From: CAZCTC01 sp964501335
Lineage (GTDB): Bacteria; Chloroflexota; Anaerolineae; B4-G1; SLSP01
Reading direction: 5' to 3'
NCBI GenBank assembly: GCA_964501335.1
Contig: CAZCTC010000119.1
Coordinates: forward strand, 1-14,663
DNA: 14,663 nt
The position numbers were made by a program, and so were the translations under genes. A model generated the notes under the pieces. It searched no databases and was not told where the DNA came from. It worked only from the letters and a program-made list of their open reading frames with translations. Positions 7,944 through 14,663 of the stretch are shown piece after piece (the first letter of the stretch is position 1; each line of letters starts with the position of its first letter).

Positions 7944-8364
7944 CGGTCATCTCCTTTTGTGAAACTCAAAACGTTATGTGAATTAGAGAATAGGATAAAA
8001 GATGGGAGAAATTTGACCACGGCATATGAAAACTGCTTTGATAGCTGTGATGTTAAATCATCGCCTTGATGCAAGGTAGATAATATCACCAATTTGATTT
8101 ATTGAAAGTTTTAATCCCGGACATAAAAGTGTTTTTTGTTTATTTTTTCCACATTCTCAAAGCCTTTGTTATCACGGGCTTCGGGAAACCCGCAAAAACA
8201 TAAAAAGAAAAACACCCTATTTTTCTTTCCTTTCTTTTACAGCTACAATACAGTCGATTTCAATTCCTGCCCGGCGCGATGCCGTCGGACGGCTAAGGTC
8301 AATAACAAAATAATCATGGCCTTCAGGCCCGGAAGAGGTCGAATGAGAAAGGATTTACATAAAC
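7944..8364. other. Divergent intergenic region, no gene seen
   Basis: This 421-nt AT-rich stretch separates two divergent genes, so promoters for both should lie here. The only candidate I can name is weak: TTTACA (8236-8241), 17 nt, TTCAAT (8259-8264) on the plus strand, towards the DUF3592-like gene. It also holds an imperfect hairpin at about 8170-8204 that resembles the repeated hairpin. Short open frames here have no credible composition. Confidence 0.4.
8170..8204. repeat. Possible degenerate copy of the repeated hairpin
   Basis: CGGGCTTCGGGAAACCCG, followed by CAAAAACATAAAAA, parallels the right half of copies 1 and 2 (GGCTTC, GAAA, CCGC, AAAACATAAA). The left arm is mostly lost: only TGTT against AACA and CGGG against CCCG still pair. 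It sits between divergent genes, where a terminator is not expected. Confidence 0.35.
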
Positions 8365-8946
8365 ATGTTTGAAAAGATTTCTTCCGGCGTTTCATTAATG
8401 GAAACGATTTGCACGGGGCTTACAGCCATTTTTTTCCTCACCGTATTGTGGTCAAGAATAGAATCCGGCAGAAAAACCGATCCCCCGTCCTTTTTCAAAC
8501 GTTATGAACTTTTGCTGAGCACGCTCTTCGTGGCTGTGATGGGAAGCGCTCTGGCCGTTTATCTGGGGCTCACTCAAATTCGGGATTTACTCGTCAGGGA
8601 TATGTTACAAAAAGAGGGCGTTCATACCACCACTGCGATCACAACGCGGAGGGAAAGCGGTAAATATGGCCGGGAAAAGTGGATTGAGGTCACTTTTGAA
8701 TTGCCGAACGGCGGCCCGGACGAAAAAATCCAGGCTGCCATCCGTATATCAGAAAACCTTTATGAAAATCTGGCCGTGGGAGATTCGGTAGAAATCCTTT
8801 ATGCCCGCACCCATCCCCAGGTAGTCTGTCTGGTTGAAGAATGTAAAGCCTTGAACTTCAATCTCGTTCCAGGAATTTCGGCAGGCATTGTCATCTTAAT
8901 GAGCTGGGGATGGATAATGTTTAGCCGCCATCGGCATACTTCTTAG
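8365..8946 (+). CDS. DUF3592-like membrane protein
   Basis: A 193-aa integral membrane protein of unknown function. Predicted membrane segments are at about 11-30 (LMETICTGLTAIFFLTVLWS), 47-70 (LSTLFVAVMGSALAVYLGL) and 166-186 (LVPGISAGIVILMSWGWIMF). Between the second and third lies a soluble domain with the DUF3592 style: KWIEVTFELPNG, a beta-rich stretch, then LAVGDSVEILYARTHPQVVCL, where a G-D-x-V-x-[IV]-x-Y element precedes a P-x-x-[VA] turn. The start at 8365 has AAAGGA about 11 nt upstream, slightly far; an alternative Met at 8398 would cut into the first membrane segment. Its 3' end overlaps the convergent crtZ-like gene by 26 bp. Function and partner are not apparent. Confidence 0.75.
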   Translation: MFEKISSGVSLMETICTGLTAIFFLTVLWSRIESGRKTDPPSFFKRYELLLSTLFVAVMGSALAVYLGLTQIRDLLVRDMLQKEGVHTTTAITTRRESGKYGREKWIEVTFELPNGGPDEKIQAAIRISENLYENLAVGDSVEILYARTHPQVVCLVEECKALNFNLVPGISAGIVILMSWGWIMFSRHRHTS

Positions 8947-9373
8947 GAGCATAAAGGAAGCCGAACGAACGCGCCCCCGCTTTCGTGGTAATGCTATGGT
9001 GAACCCGGTGAGCGGCCATAACTCGCAGGAGATACCCTGAGCGCGGTTTATAACGGAACACTTTGATACGCCGATGGAACATGAGGTCATGAACAAAAAA
9101 ATAGGCTATTCCGTAGAGCGCCATACCCAGGCCAACCGCCGCCACAGCTCCGCTGCCGCGCCACACACCGATGTTAATCAACAGAAATGAAATAACGGCA
9201 AAGAACAGCGCAAAAAAGTCGTTCTTCTGCCAGCGGCGCCCACTCGTATTGTGATGATCGGCGTGCAACACCCACAGAAACCCGTGCATGACATACTTGT
9301 GCAAAGTCCAGGCCACACCTTCCATAGCAACCGCCGTCGCCACCAGAATCACTCCATTGATGAAAATGTCCAT
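8921..9373 (-). CDS. crtZ: Beta-carotene hydroxylase, CrtZ type
   Basis: Non-haem di-iron membrane hydroxylase of the fatty acid hydroxylase superfamily, expected to add 3- and 3'-hydroxyls to beta-ionone rings (beta-carotene to zeaxanthin). All histidine clusters of the family are visible in the 150-aa product: HKYVMH (25-30), HADHH (37-41), HDLMFHRR (95-102) and HRVHH (122-126), with hydrophobic stretches at 5-23, 52-72 and 76-94. Length is slightly below the usual 160-175. Start: ATG at 9373 with AGGGAGGTGG about 8 nt upstream; an open frame continues further upstream but has no credible start or composition. No crtB, crtI or crtY is in the window, so its substrate must come from genes elsewhere. 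Its 3' end overlaps the convergent DUF3592-like gene by 26 bp. Confidence 0.9.
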   Translation of the reverse strand: MDIFINGVILVATAVAMEGVAWTLHKYVMHGFLWVLHADHHNTSGRRWQKNDFFALFFAVISFLLINIGVWRGSGAVAAVGLGMALYGIAYFFVHDLMFHRRIKVFRYKPRSGYLLRVMAAHRVHHSITTKAGARSFGFLYAPKKYADGG

Positions 9374-9498
9374 CAAGCTCGCCACCTCCCTGAATGAGTG
9401 AGATGATCCCATTCTCTGGATCACCATGAGGTTAGAATAAAGTGGAAAGCCGAAACAAAAGATACAATCCACCCCATTTCCAGATCTTATACCAAAAT

Positions 9499-9526
9499 TT
9501 GAGCTTTTAGGATTCCGCACTATACT
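9499..9526 (+). promoter_or_regulatory. Sigma-70-type promoter for the 740-aa beta-helix gene
   Basis: TTGAGC (9499-9504), 16-nt spacer, TATACT (9521-9526): four and five matches of six to consensus. Predicted transcription start near 9533, giving a leader of about 55 nt before the ATG at 9588. Confidence 0.55.
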
Positions 9527-9587
9527 GCCCGCACAACGTAACCCAATGGTACACCCACCCAATAATCCCTCAGTTGGAGGATTCAAG

Positions 9588-11810
9588 ATGAAATCGCCCC
9601 GTATTGTTATCGCATTCGCCCTTTCCTTAGTAATGGCCCTGGCCCTCGGGCTCACCCTGAACAAAACCCTGGCCCGGCCGCTTTCAGCAATCGTCGCCGG
9701 CTGTAACCGCTTCGTCCTGGCGACCGTCGGCGCCGACTCCGGCGACTGCTCTCTCTCCAGCCGGCCCTGCCGCACCATCCAATACGCCATCCGCCAGTCC
9801 GCCTCGAACGATATGATCTGTGTCGCCGATGACAGCACGGCCCTCGGCCCCACCACCTACACCGGCACGATCCATATCAGCCGGTCACTCACGCTCGACG
9901 GATCCTGGACCGCAGCCTGCCCCAGCGGCCTGGGCTACTGCAATTTCACCTACGCCTCCTGCAACCCCAGAAGCATCGTCCTCGATGCCCAGGGCGCCGG
10001 ACGGGTCATCAGCATGAGCGGTCGGATCACGCCCACGATCTCCTGTTTCACCATCACGGGCGGCGATGCCGCCGGCCTGGGCGGTGACCCCGGAGAGACG
10101 ATCGACAACGATGCCGGCGGCGGGATCTACAGCAACGGCGCCGCCCCGCTGATCCACAATAACATCATCACCGGCAACTACGGCTGCCGCCTCTGCCCGA
10201 CCACCTACGGCCGCGGCGGCGGAATCTATCTCTACAACGCGCCGGTCAATACCCGCATCGACGGCAACCTCATCCGCAACAATGTCGCCGACGACAGCAC
10301 CTGGGGCGAAGGCGGCGGCGTGATGCTGCGGAATTCCTCCGCCCAACTGACCAACAACACGATCACCGCCAACCGCGCCGGCCATTCCGCCGGAGAGGGC
10401 GGCGGCATCGCCATCGTGGACAGTTACCCCCGGATCGCCGACAACACGATCTCAGCCAATACCGCCGGACTCGCCGTCCGCGGCCTGGGCGGCGGCCTCT
10501 TCATTCTGATCAAAAGTGCCGTCACTCCTACCAGAATGATCACGGTGGAACGCAATCAGTTCCTCGGCAATGTAGCGATCAGCGGCACAGCCACCGCCGG
10601 CTTGAGCAATGGGGGCGGGGGAATCTACTTCGGCGGTGATAACGGAATCATCCTCAATATCAGCGGCAATACGCTGCTCAACAATATCGCAGCCCGCGGC
10701 GGCGGTACTACGGGACAGGGAGGCGGACTGTCACTACAAGTCGTCAATGCAGGCTCCCGCATTGAAAACAACCTCATCCAGGACAACATTGCCGGAATCG
10801 ACCAACCCGGCATGGGCGGCGGCCTCTACCTGGAATTGAATCAAGGCACTATTATCGGCAACCATGTGCTGACCAACACCGCCTCCATGAGTGGAACTCT
10901 CGGCTACGGAGGCGGTATCTTCGTCAACGGCGGTAACGGTCTGATCCAGTCCAATATAATCAACAACAATCAGGCTCATATAAACGGTACCGCAGGGATC
11001 GGCATGGGCGGCGGCATCGCGATCTCCTACAGCCTCAGTACCATAGAAAACAACCAGCTACTTCAGAACGTGGGCAGCGGAATTTCCGATGCGGGAGGAA
11101 AAGGCGGCGGCCTCTACATCCTCGGCAGCAATCCTCTGATCCAGCAAAATCAGGTTATGACCAACAGCGCCGGCGGTATGACCCTCAGTTACGGCGGCGG
11201 CATCGCGGTCGACCGCAGCTCCCCCACCCTCGACGGCAATATCCTCCTCGGAAATATGGCCACCAGCACCTCCGGCGGGCACGGCGGCGGCATCCATATC
11301 GACAGGTCGCCCCGCTTCACGCTGACCAACAATATCGTCGCCCACAACGTGGCCGGCATGCTCGGCTGCGGCGTTGCCATCATCAGCAGCACCGGCGAAA
11401 TCGCCCACAACACGCTGGTCCAGAACCAGGGCGGAGGGGGAGCCGGATTTCTGATCGGTGCGGCAAGCCAGATAACGCTGACCAACAACCTCATCGCCAC
11501 CCAGACCCTGGGCATCTCCAATGCCGGCGCGCCCACCAGCGTAGTCACCGCCCGCCACACCCTCTTCGACGGCAACAACACCAATTACGGCCCCGGCGTC
11601 ACCAGCCAGAATCCCATCACCGGCCCGGCCGGCCTGCTGCCCGATTACCATCTCAGCGGAAGCTCCGCCGCCCTCAACCAGGGACTCGCGCTTGCCTGGG
11701 TAACGCAGGATATCGACGGCGATCCGCGTCCCGTCGGCCTCCTACCCGACATCGGCGCCGATGAACGCAATTTCGCCTTCTACCTGCCGGTCGTCACTAA
11801 GAAATCCTGA
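9588..11810 (+). CDS. Exported parallel beta-helix protein with choice-of-anchor-Q-like C-terminus
   Basis: A 740-aa secreted or surface protein. The signal peptide is residues 1 to about 34 (IVIAFALSLVMALALGLTL, likely cut near RPLSA). A Cys-rich cap follows (CNRFVLATVGADSGDCSLSS, CRTIQYAI), a common entry into these beta-helices. The body, about 175-640, has some 13 GGG[ILV] turns plus two degenerate ones (LGCGV, GGAGF), spaced about 25-45 residues apart and alternating with N-rich strands such as IHNNIITGN and LTNNTITAN (PbH1-type repeats). The end carries DYHLSGSSAALNQG, DIDGDPRPVG and DIGADE, then FAFYLPVVTKKS. Start: ATG at 9588, with TTGGAGG 7 nt upstream; an in-frame ATG at 9546 lacks a ribosome binding site and would spoil the signal peptide. 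It has its own promoter. Likely a surface or matrix protein; no enzyme motif seen. Confidence 0.9.
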   Translation: MKSPRIVIAFALSLVMALALGLTLNKTLARPLSAIVAGCNRFVLATVGADSGDCSLSSRPCRTIQYAIRQSASNDMICVADDSTALGPTTYTGTIHISRSLTLDGSWTAACPSGLGYCNFTYASCNPRSIVLDAQGAGRVISMSGRITPTISCFTITGGDAAGLGGDPGETIDNDAGGGIYSNGAAPLIHNNIITGNYGCRLCPTTYGRGGGIYLYNAPVNTRIDGNLIRNNVADDSTWGEGGGVMLRNSSAQLTNNTITANRAGHSAGEGGGIAIVDSYPRIADNTISANTAGLAVRGLGGGLFILIKSAVTPTRMITVERNQFLGNVAISGTATAGLSNGGGGIYFGGDNGIILNISGNTLLNNIAARGGGTTGQGGGLSLQVVNAGSRIENNLIQDNIAGIDQPGMGGGLYLELNQGTIIGNHVLTNTASMSGTLGYGGGIFVNGGNGLIQSNIINNNQAHINGTAGIGMGGGIAISYSLSTIENNQLLQNVGSGISDAGGKGGGLYILGSNPLIQQNQVMTNSAGGMTLSYGGGIAVDRSSPTLDGNILLGNMATSTSGGHGGGIHIDRSPRFTLTNNIVAHNVAGMLGCGVAIISSTGEIAHNTLVQNQGGGGAGFLIGAASQITLTNNLIATQTLGISNAGAPTSVVTARHTLFDGNNTNYGPGVTSQNPITGPAGLLPDYHLSGSSAALNQGLALAWVTQDIDGDPRPVGLLPDIGADERNFAFYLPVVTKKS

Positions 11811-11828
11811 TTCATTCTTACAAAAAAC

Positions 11829-11864
11829 ATGTTTTCGGCGGCTTCAGAAAGCCGCCGAAAACAT
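11829..11864. terminator. 16-bp hairpin, bidirectional terminator; copy 2 of the repeated hairpin
   Basis: ATGTTTTCGGCGGCTT (11829-11844), loop CAGA, AAGCCGCCGAAAACAT (11849-11864). It lies between convergent genes ending at 11810 (+) and 11936 (-). The 36 nt are identical to the core of copy 1, and both copies are followed by AAAAACTCTCT and a C-rich run, so the shared unit is longer than the hairpin. Confidence 0.8.
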
Positions 11865-11935
11865 AAAAACTCTCTTTCCCCATTCAGCACGTCGCCGTTT
11901 ATCAGAGCAACACCTGCTACGGGGCACAAAACAGC

Positions 11936-12814
11936 TTATTGACTGAGCTGCTTCTCCACTAAATTGTATTTCCAGAGCTTCCCGTTTTCATCTACCAGAG
12001 TCAACTCATCCTGCACCTCCCAACTGACCTTTCCAAAGGAAGGCTTTGCGGATTCTAATAAAACCTCCGGCTTAAAATTAGCCAGATCCACCCGCACAAG
12101 CTGAGTCTCACCGGCCAGGCAAGGACTGGCTATCTGAAGATAAACCAGCGATTGTCCATCCGGGGCCCAGGCAATCGTAGCGGGAAAACTCTCAAACAAA
12201 GCCGCCGCACGATTGAGCTCGCTCCCGTTGAGATCCCAAACCACCAGATCTCTCCCCTGCCACGTCGCCAATTTTTTACCATCGGGTGAAGTCGGTCCGC
12301 CACCCAACCTTTCGGCTTTAAAAGAAACCGTATCGATCCGGCTGATAGGGCGAAGCCAGGCCTGACTGCATCCATCCGGTCCCCCCTCGCGTGCCTCAGT
12401 ATAATAAAAATAATGGCTGTTCGACGACCAAAACAGCCCTTCCAAACCAAAAGCCCCCAGTCCACCACAGCTTCTCAACTGATCGGCGACCACTCGTTCC
12501 TCACCGCTGGCAACATTGACCAGTTTAAGCTGCTCGTAACCGAATTGATCCGCCATTCCAATGTCGACGCAATCGTAAACCATCACATCAGTACGCCACT
12601 GACCATCGGGAGAAACATAAGAATTAAAAAGGATTGCCGGCTCCTTCGCCATCACCATCGCCGCAATATCCGGCGTCTGCTCGGGCGTTGCGGTAGCTTC
12701 AACGGCAACCGTTGCCCCCCCACCGGTCTGAGTCTCAGGTGAGATTTTCGTCGGTGCACACCCCTCTAGCGCCACAATCAACACCAATCCCAACAACAAA
12801 CTCAATTTCTTCAA
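11936..12814 (-). CDS. Lipoprotein with WD40/TolB-like beta-propeller
   Basis: A 292-aa predicted lipoprotein. The N-terminus (M)KKLSLLLGLVLIVALEGC is a lipoprotein signal with a lipobox at LEGC, Cys19 being the lipidated residue. A Thr/Pro/Gly-rich tether follows (EATATPEQTP). The rest (about 60-292) resembles a beta-propeller: repeated SPDG-type turns (VSPDGQWRTDV, TSPDGKKLATW, WAPDGQSLVYL) and LFWSSNSHYFYYTEA, typical of TolB/PD40 blades. Four cysteines in the body (in VYDC, RSCGG, DGCSQ, SPCLAG) may form disulfides outside the cell. Start: TTG at 12814 with GGGAGG 7 nt upstream; an upstream in-frame TTG at 12829 overlaps that ribosome binding site. Divergent from the TPR-like gene, with its own candidate promoter. 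Ligand unknown. Confidence 0.82.
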   Translation of the reverse strand: MKKLSLLLGLVLIVALEGCAPTKISPETQTGGGATVAVEATATPEQTPDIAAMVMAKEPAILFNSYVSPDGQWRTDVMVYDCVDIGMADQFGYEQLKLVNVASGEERVVADQLRSCGGLGAFGLEGLFWSSNSHYFYYTEAREGGPDGCSQAWLRPISRIDTVSFKAERLGGGPTSPDGKKLATWQGRDLVVWDLNGSELNRAAALFESFPATIAWAPDGQSLVYLQIASPCLAGETQLVRVDLANFKPEVLLESAKPSFGKVSWEVQDELTLVDENGKLWKYNLVEKQLSQ

Positions 12815-12877
12815 CCTGCAACCTCCCAAAAATAAGTAGGACGACGAAGTAATGCTGCATTGAAAATCCCACTTTAC

Positions 12878-12905
12878 ATTATAAGTAAATTTAACTATGG
12901 GACAA
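12878..12905 (-). promoter_or_regulatory. Promoter for the lipoprotein gene
   Basis: On the minus strand: TTGTCC (12905-12900), 16-nt spacer, TATAAT (12883-12878, full consensus). The predicted start near 12871 leaves a leader of about 57 nt. Confidence 0.5.
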
Positions 12906-12925
12906 AAAACTCCAGAACTTTACGT

Positions 12926-12954
12926 TTTAGAAAGCTGCCAACTTGAGTTATAAT
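12926..12954 (+). promoter_or_regulatory. Promoter for the TPR-like gene
   Basis: TTTAGA (12926-12931), 17-nt spacer, TATAAT (12949-12954, full consensus). Predicted transcription start near 12961, about 31 nt before the ATG at 12992. It lies back to back with the lipoprotein promoter. Confidence 0.5.
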
Positions 12955-12991
12955 ATCCTTAAAATCAGCCTAACCTTCGATCAGGAGAACC

Positions 12992-13375
12992 ATGACCGGA
13001 ACTAATGGCACAGTAGAAGAAGCAATCGCGCTAAGCAAAGCTGGAAAAACTGAAGAGGCTCAGGAAATTCTGCTCGACCTCATTCAGCAGGACACCCACA
13101 ACGTAAAAGCATGGATTGCCCTGGCCGGCACCGCCGCCCCGGAAGAACAACTGGAAATCCTCAAGAAATGTCAGCTGGACAACCCCCAAAGTCAGACCAT
13201 CCGCGACGCCATCGCCCGTGCGGAAGCCGGAACCTTCAACAAATCGGCCGCCCGCAATCCACTCCAACTGCAACGCCGTTTCCGGGGATTTCCCATCTGG
13301 CTTTGGATACTGGGCGCCGTGGCCGTTCTCGTTGTCCTCATCGTAATCATTGTCATCCTCACAACCCTCCTCTAA
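12992..13375 (+). CDS. Small TPR-like tail-anchored membrane protein
   Basis: A 127-aa protein with one to two tetratricopeptide-like helical hairpins at 7-75 (EEAIALSKAGKTEEAQEILL, QDTHNVKAWIALAGTAAPEE), then a basic stretch (LQLQRRFRG) and one C-terminal membrane segment (101-125, PIWLWILGAVAVLVVLIVII) ending almost at the terminus. That suggests a cytosolic TPR domain held to the membrane by its tail, useful as a protein-binding adaptor. AGGAGA lies 3 nt before the ATG at 12992. It has its own promoter and a strong terminator, so it is probably a single-gene unit. Similar short proteins are common in Chloroflexota as far as I know; partner unknown. Confidence 0.8.
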   Translation: MTGTNGTVEEAIALSKAGKTEEAQEILLDLIQQDTHNVKAWIALAGTAAPEEQLEILKKCQLDNPQSQTIRDAIARAEAGTFNKSAARNPLQLQRRFRGFPIWLWILGAVAVLVVLIVIIVILTTLL

Positions 13376-13400
13376 AAATTCACCTTTTCGGCTTTAAATC

Positions 13401-13434
13401 AACAGCCCGGGTTCTCTCGAACCCGGGCTGTTTT
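13401..13434 (+). terminator. Intrinsic terminator of the TPR-like gene
   Basis: Perfect 14-bp stem AACAGCCCGGGTTC (13401-13414) / GAACCCGGGCTGTT (13419-13432), loop TCTC, followed by TTGTGT. It starts 26 nt after the stop codon at 13375. Confidence 0.9.
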
Positions 13435-13454
13435 GTGTACATTCCGCCGCCATT

Positions 13455-13483
13455 TTTACAAAAGAGACGATATATCCTATAAT
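13455..13483 (+). promoter_or_regulatory. Near-consensus promoter for the membrane-anchored unknown gene
   Basis: TTTACA (13455-13460), 17-nt spacer, TATAAT (13478-13483): eleven of twelve consensus positions. Predicted start near 13490, about 24 nt before the ATG at 13514. Confidence 0.65.
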
Positions 13484-13513
13484 TAAAACATATCAACAAA
13501 AGGAATGCATAAA

Positions 13514-14566
13514 ATGTTTATATTAAAATCAAAACCAATTCTAATCACCATCTGCATCATCATTGCGGCCGGCCTGCTGATATTTCCCATTCTACGCCCT
13601 CCCCGAGCAATCTTTAATCTTGCACCTACCCCCACCATCGATCCCTACAACTTTCAGAAAGACCAATCCATGACCGCCTCCCCAACCCTGGCGCCACGGC
13701 CCTCGCTTACCCCCTCCCTGACGCCTACCCCCAATCCCAATTTTCATCCTCTCACCTTCCCACTCCCCCTTCCCGATCAAAAACAACTGGAAGAAGCCCG
13801 ACAATGCGATATAGAAAAGCTGATAACCGCACGTTACCCCGAATCAACAACCACTTCAAACCTGAATGCAGCCTATTCTCCAACCACGGCCTGTGACTGG
13901 GCCGTACTGGCAGCAGCCTATGCGGCCCGCGCTGAAACTGATGAAACGGCCCTTTCCGAAGGACAGCCGACCTGGGTAAAGGCAGTTTCTCAAAATACGG
14001 CCTATGCCCTCAGCGATCAACTCTTTTTTGGTTACGCCTCTGCTCCGGCAGGAGTCACGGCTCCGGATCTTACTTCACAATCCCTGACCGAAATCAAAAT
14101 TCGCTACCAATGGAGCGGTTACGGAGACTCTGTTCAATATGAAATCTCGATGACTAAAGCCGATGCCCAACCTGAGATCTCGGGAACTGTTAATGGATTA
14201 CCCTATTCCGGAACAACCACGATCGAAAGCGAATCCCTGCAAAATCTGGGAAAAAGCCTCATGGGATTGATACCTGTAGCGAAAACATCGTCGATGATCG
14301 CATGTTACGATAATTACCCGGATTGGAACGTTACTCTGACCTACCTCAACGGCCAAAAAGTGGAATTAAAAAACTACGGTTCCAATATCTATTACTTTGG
14401 AGGTCCCTGGTGGGTCTCGATCGATAATCAACAGTACATTCAAACCTCGACTACATCCCTGAGAGCACTGGCACAAATCGTCAGCCGGCTCAACCTGCCG
14501 GTAGGAGAACCTGCCGGCATGGCCTGTCACCCCTTGGAAGACACCCTGTTGAATATCCTCTATTGA
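13514..14566 (+). CDS. Membrane-anchored extracytoplasmic protein of unknown function
   Basis: A 350-aa protein with one N-terminal membrane segment (about 8-27, ILITICIIIAAGLLIFPIL), then a long Pro/Thr/Ser tether (40-80; SPTLAPRPSLTPSLTPTPNP) and a globular domain (85-350). The domain holds EEARQCDIEKLITARYP, ACDWAVLAAAYAARA, IKIRYQWSGYGDSVQYEI, a beta-rich stretch with WNVTLTYLNGQKVELKNYGS, and NIYYFGGPWWVSIDNQQYIQ. Four cysteines in the domain could pair. I do not recognise a named family; the topology suggests a sensor or binding domain outside the membrane. Start: AAAGGA lies 9 nt before the ATG at 13514 and abuts the ATG at 13505, so the second Met is preferred (the first would add three residues). 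Strong promoter upstream; no clear terminator after it. Confidence 0.8.
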   Translation: MFILKSKPILITICIIIAAGLLIFPILRPPRAIFNLAPTPTIDPYNFQKDQSMTASPTLAPRPSLTPSLTPTPNPNFHPLTFPLPLPDQKQLEEARQCDIEKLITARYPESTTTSNLNAAYSPTTACDWAVLAAAYAARAETDETALSEGQPTWVKAVSQNTAYALSDQLFFGYASAPAGVTAPDLTSQSLTEIKIRYQWSGYGDSVQYEISMTKADAQPEISGTVNGLPYSGTTTIESESLQNLGKSLMGLIPVAKTSSMIACYDNYPDWNVTLTYLNGQKVELKNYGSNIYYFGGPWWVSIDNQQYIQTSTTSLRALAQIVSRLNLPVGEPAGMACHPLEDTLLNILY

Positions 14567-14592
14567 TTGATTTCAACCTGCTTTTCATCTTT

Positions 14593-14609
14593 CGGGGTGC
14601 CGCCCCCCG
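14593..14609. other. Short GC-rich hairpin after the membrane-anchored gene
   Basis: CGGGG (14593-14597) pairs with CCCCG (14605-14609) around a 7-nt loop, 27 nt after the stop at 14566. No T-run follows, so an intrinsic terminator is doubtful. Confidence 0.3.
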
Positions 14610-14615
14610 CATGGC

Positions 14616-14636
14616 CTTCTGTCCTGAAAATAGCCC
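14616..14636 (+). repeat. 21-nt repeat identical to the NACHT-FGE stop-codon region (copy B)
   Basis: Starts CTTCTGTCCTGAAAATAGCC and is identical over 21 nt to the minus-strand sequence at 1830-1810. Unlike copy A, it is not preceded by any FGE coding sequence: the upstream 50 nt are intergenic and the sequence before that encodes the membrane-anchored protein. A small hairpin follows at 14642-14658. Confidence 0.85.
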
Positions 14637-14641
14637 GCCCA

Positions 14642-14658
14642 AAGGTGCGACGCACTTT
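14642..14658. other. Short hairpin at the right edge
   Basis: AAGGTGC (14642-14648), loop GAC, GCACTTT (14652-14658), with one G-T pair, followed by CTATC and the window end. It could be part of a dispersed repeat or a structure beside the 21-nt repeat; nothing more can be said from this fragment. Confidence 0.3.
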
Positions 14659-14663
14659 CTATC

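Noticed and set aside
8136..8372. 78-codon open frame in the divergent intergenic region
   Set aside because: It reads through the degenerate hairpin and AT-rich runs, has no ribosome binding site, and its Lys/Phe runs reflect base composition.
9374..9856. N-terminal extension of the CrtZ reading frame
   Set aside because: The extension overlaps the divergent beta-helix gene and its promoter, lacks family similarity, and a strong ribosome binding site marks the start at 9373.
10100..11450. Recurring GGCGGCGG segments as possible DNA-level repeats or CRISPR-like array
   Set aside because: They are codons for the GGG turns of the beta-helix, irregularly spaced and embedded in variable coding sequence; no CRISPR repeat-spacer pattern.
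13401..13434. GC-rich hairpin as a third member of the repeated hairpin family
   Set aside because: Its stem and loop (TCTC) sequences differ; it is an ordinary intrinsic terminator.
14460..14615. DGR template repeat directly upstream of the 21-nt repeat
   Set aside because: Compared by eye with the NACHT-FGE variable region on the minus strand, this stretch shows no similarity beyond the 21 nt, so it is not the template.
14611..14663. Open frame starting ATGGCCTTC at the right edge
   Set aside because: Only 17 codons before the edge, no Shine-Dalgarno, and it overlaps the 21-nt repeat. It could not be distinguished from intergenic repeat.

Overview
The window looks like a chromosomal segment from the phylum Chloroflexota (Anaerolineae or Caldilineae-like). 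No marker gene is present, so this rests on style: exported proteins ending in a short [FY]LP[LV]VxK motif, a NACHT STAND protein ending in an FGE/C-type-lectin-like domain, choice-of-anchor-Q beta-helix proteins, Thr/Pro-rich linkers behind single membrane anchors, and a small tail-anchored TPR-like protein. It carries no rRNA, tRNA, CRISPR array, insertion sequence or phage gene that I can see.

Layout, left to right. (1) The 3' part of an RsbR-like PAS-GAF-PAS-STAS sensor gene (+), ending in a perfect 24-bp hairpin. (2) Convergent to it, a large NACHT ATPase with a C-terminal FGE-sulfatase/CLec-fold domain (-). Its last ~40 codons look like the variable region of a diversity-generating retroelement (DGR) target. 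(3) A frameshifted gene remnant (-) and a strong terminator. (4) A 914-aa exported beta-helix surface protein with InlB-type repeats (-). (5) A DUF3592-like membrane protein (+), convergent and overlapping by 26 bp with a crtZ-type carotenoid hydroxylase (-). (6) A 740-aa exported beta-helix protein (+) with a good promoter. (7) Convergent to it, a beta-propeller lipoprotein (-). The two genes share the interval that holds a second, identical copy of the hairpin core. (8) A divergently transcribed TPR-like tail-anchored protein (+) with its own promoter and a textbook terminator. (9) A membrane-anchored protein of unknown function (+) with a near-consensus promoter. (10) A right-edge intergenic stretch that repeats 21 nt of the NACHT-FGE gene's 3' end.

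The genes are mostly single transcription units and do not form an obvious operon. The common theme is the cell envelope (two large exported proteins, one lipoprotein, three membrane proteins, one pigment-modifying enzyme), plus two signalling or conflict proteins at the left.

The most interesting signal is the pair formed by the variable-region-like 3' end of the NACHT-FGE gene and the 21-nt perfect copy of its stop-codon region near the right edge. The shared block spans the stop codon and runs into non-coding sequence, so protein conservation does not explain it. No reverse transcriptase or template repeat lies inside the window, so the DGR reading is a hypothesis.
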